Part shown: one piece after another, positions 45,781 to 45,855 of the stretch
Layout of the letters: every line of letters starts with the position of its first letter
How positions within the stretch are numbered: the first letter of the stretch is position 1
Assembly: GCF_015070855.1 (NCBI RefSeq)
Contig: NZ_JADDIX010000039.1
Location: 23,749-69,603 of the forward strand
DNA: 45,855 nucleotides
DNA from: Pseudomonas lopnurensis
Lineage (GTDB): Bacteria > Pseudomonadota > Gammaproteobacteria > Pseudomonadales > Pseudomonadaceae
Reading direction: 5' to 3'
Program-made: the position numbers and the translations under genes
Notes under the pieces: generated by a model
The model's input: only the letters and a program-made list of their open reading frames with translations
Databases searched by the model: none
What the model was told of the DNA's origin: nothing

Positions 45781-45855
45781 GACTGAAAGAAAGAGCCCGA
45801 GCCCCCCCCTAGAGCTCCAGTCAGCATCCCCCTATCCGCACTATCGCCATGCTCG

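Overview
The window is about 46 kb of GC-rich chromosomal DNA from a gammaproteobacterium, most likely Pseudomonas sensu lato. A Stutzerimonas (P. stutzeri-like) host is my best guess. The reasons are the codon bias, a phnCDEFGHIJKLMNP operon next to a dmp-type phenol/catechol cluster, and abundant short palindromic repeats (GGTGGGCT..AGCCCACC, GCCGGCTTGCCGGC, GTGGACAA..TTGTCCAC types) in the gene gaps. The species assignment is inference. No rRNA, tRNA, transposase, integrase or CRISPR array was recognised.

Left part (1-9.2 kb): dodecin, a luciferase-like flavin monooxygenase, two tandem paralogous small lipoproteins, a zinc-metallopeptidase lipoprotein, a TAXI-type TRAP transporter (binding protein, fused permease, DUF1850 protein) ended by a clear terminator, a helix-hairpin-helix protein, a small secreted protein and a block of 127-128 bp tandem repeats.

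Middle left (9.2-20.2 kb, minus strand): a complete carbon-phosphorus lyase operon, phnCDEFGHIJKLMNP. It holds the phosphonate ABC importer, the PhnF repressor, the PhnGHIJKL lyase machinery, and PhnM, PhnN and PhnP. A Pho-box-like site lies upstream of phnC. Two matching 14-bp palindromes, one before phnC and one inside the start of phnF, look like PhnF operators. Repeats have inserted between phnD and phnE and between phnK and phnL. A YdfG-like dehydrogenase is divergent from phnC.

Middle right (21.4-36.0 kb): a 15-gene dmpKLMNOPQBCDEFGHI operon plus a terminal GlcG/HbpS-like gene, all on the minus strand. It encodes the multicomponent phenol hydroxylase and the meta-cleavage route from catechol to pyruvate and acetyl-CoA. 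It is driven by a sigma54 -24/-12 promoter with an upstream inverted-repeat activator site. The activator gene dmpR is divergent from it.

Right part (36.0-45.9 kb): just past dmpR is a textbook sigma54 promoter (36510-36525). It precedes a four-gene envelope operon: an Asp-box/YCF48-like lipoprotein, an MMPL/RND transporter, a DUF1302 outer-membrane protein and a DUF1329 protein. An Aer-like PAS chemoreceptor follows, then a convergent DUF6708-like membrane protein. The envelope operon has no assigned function. Its promoter class, its position beside dmpR and a partial match to the dmp activator site make it the best candidate here for an undescribed system, perhaps one that moves a hydrophobic compound or lipid across the envelope during growth on aromatics.
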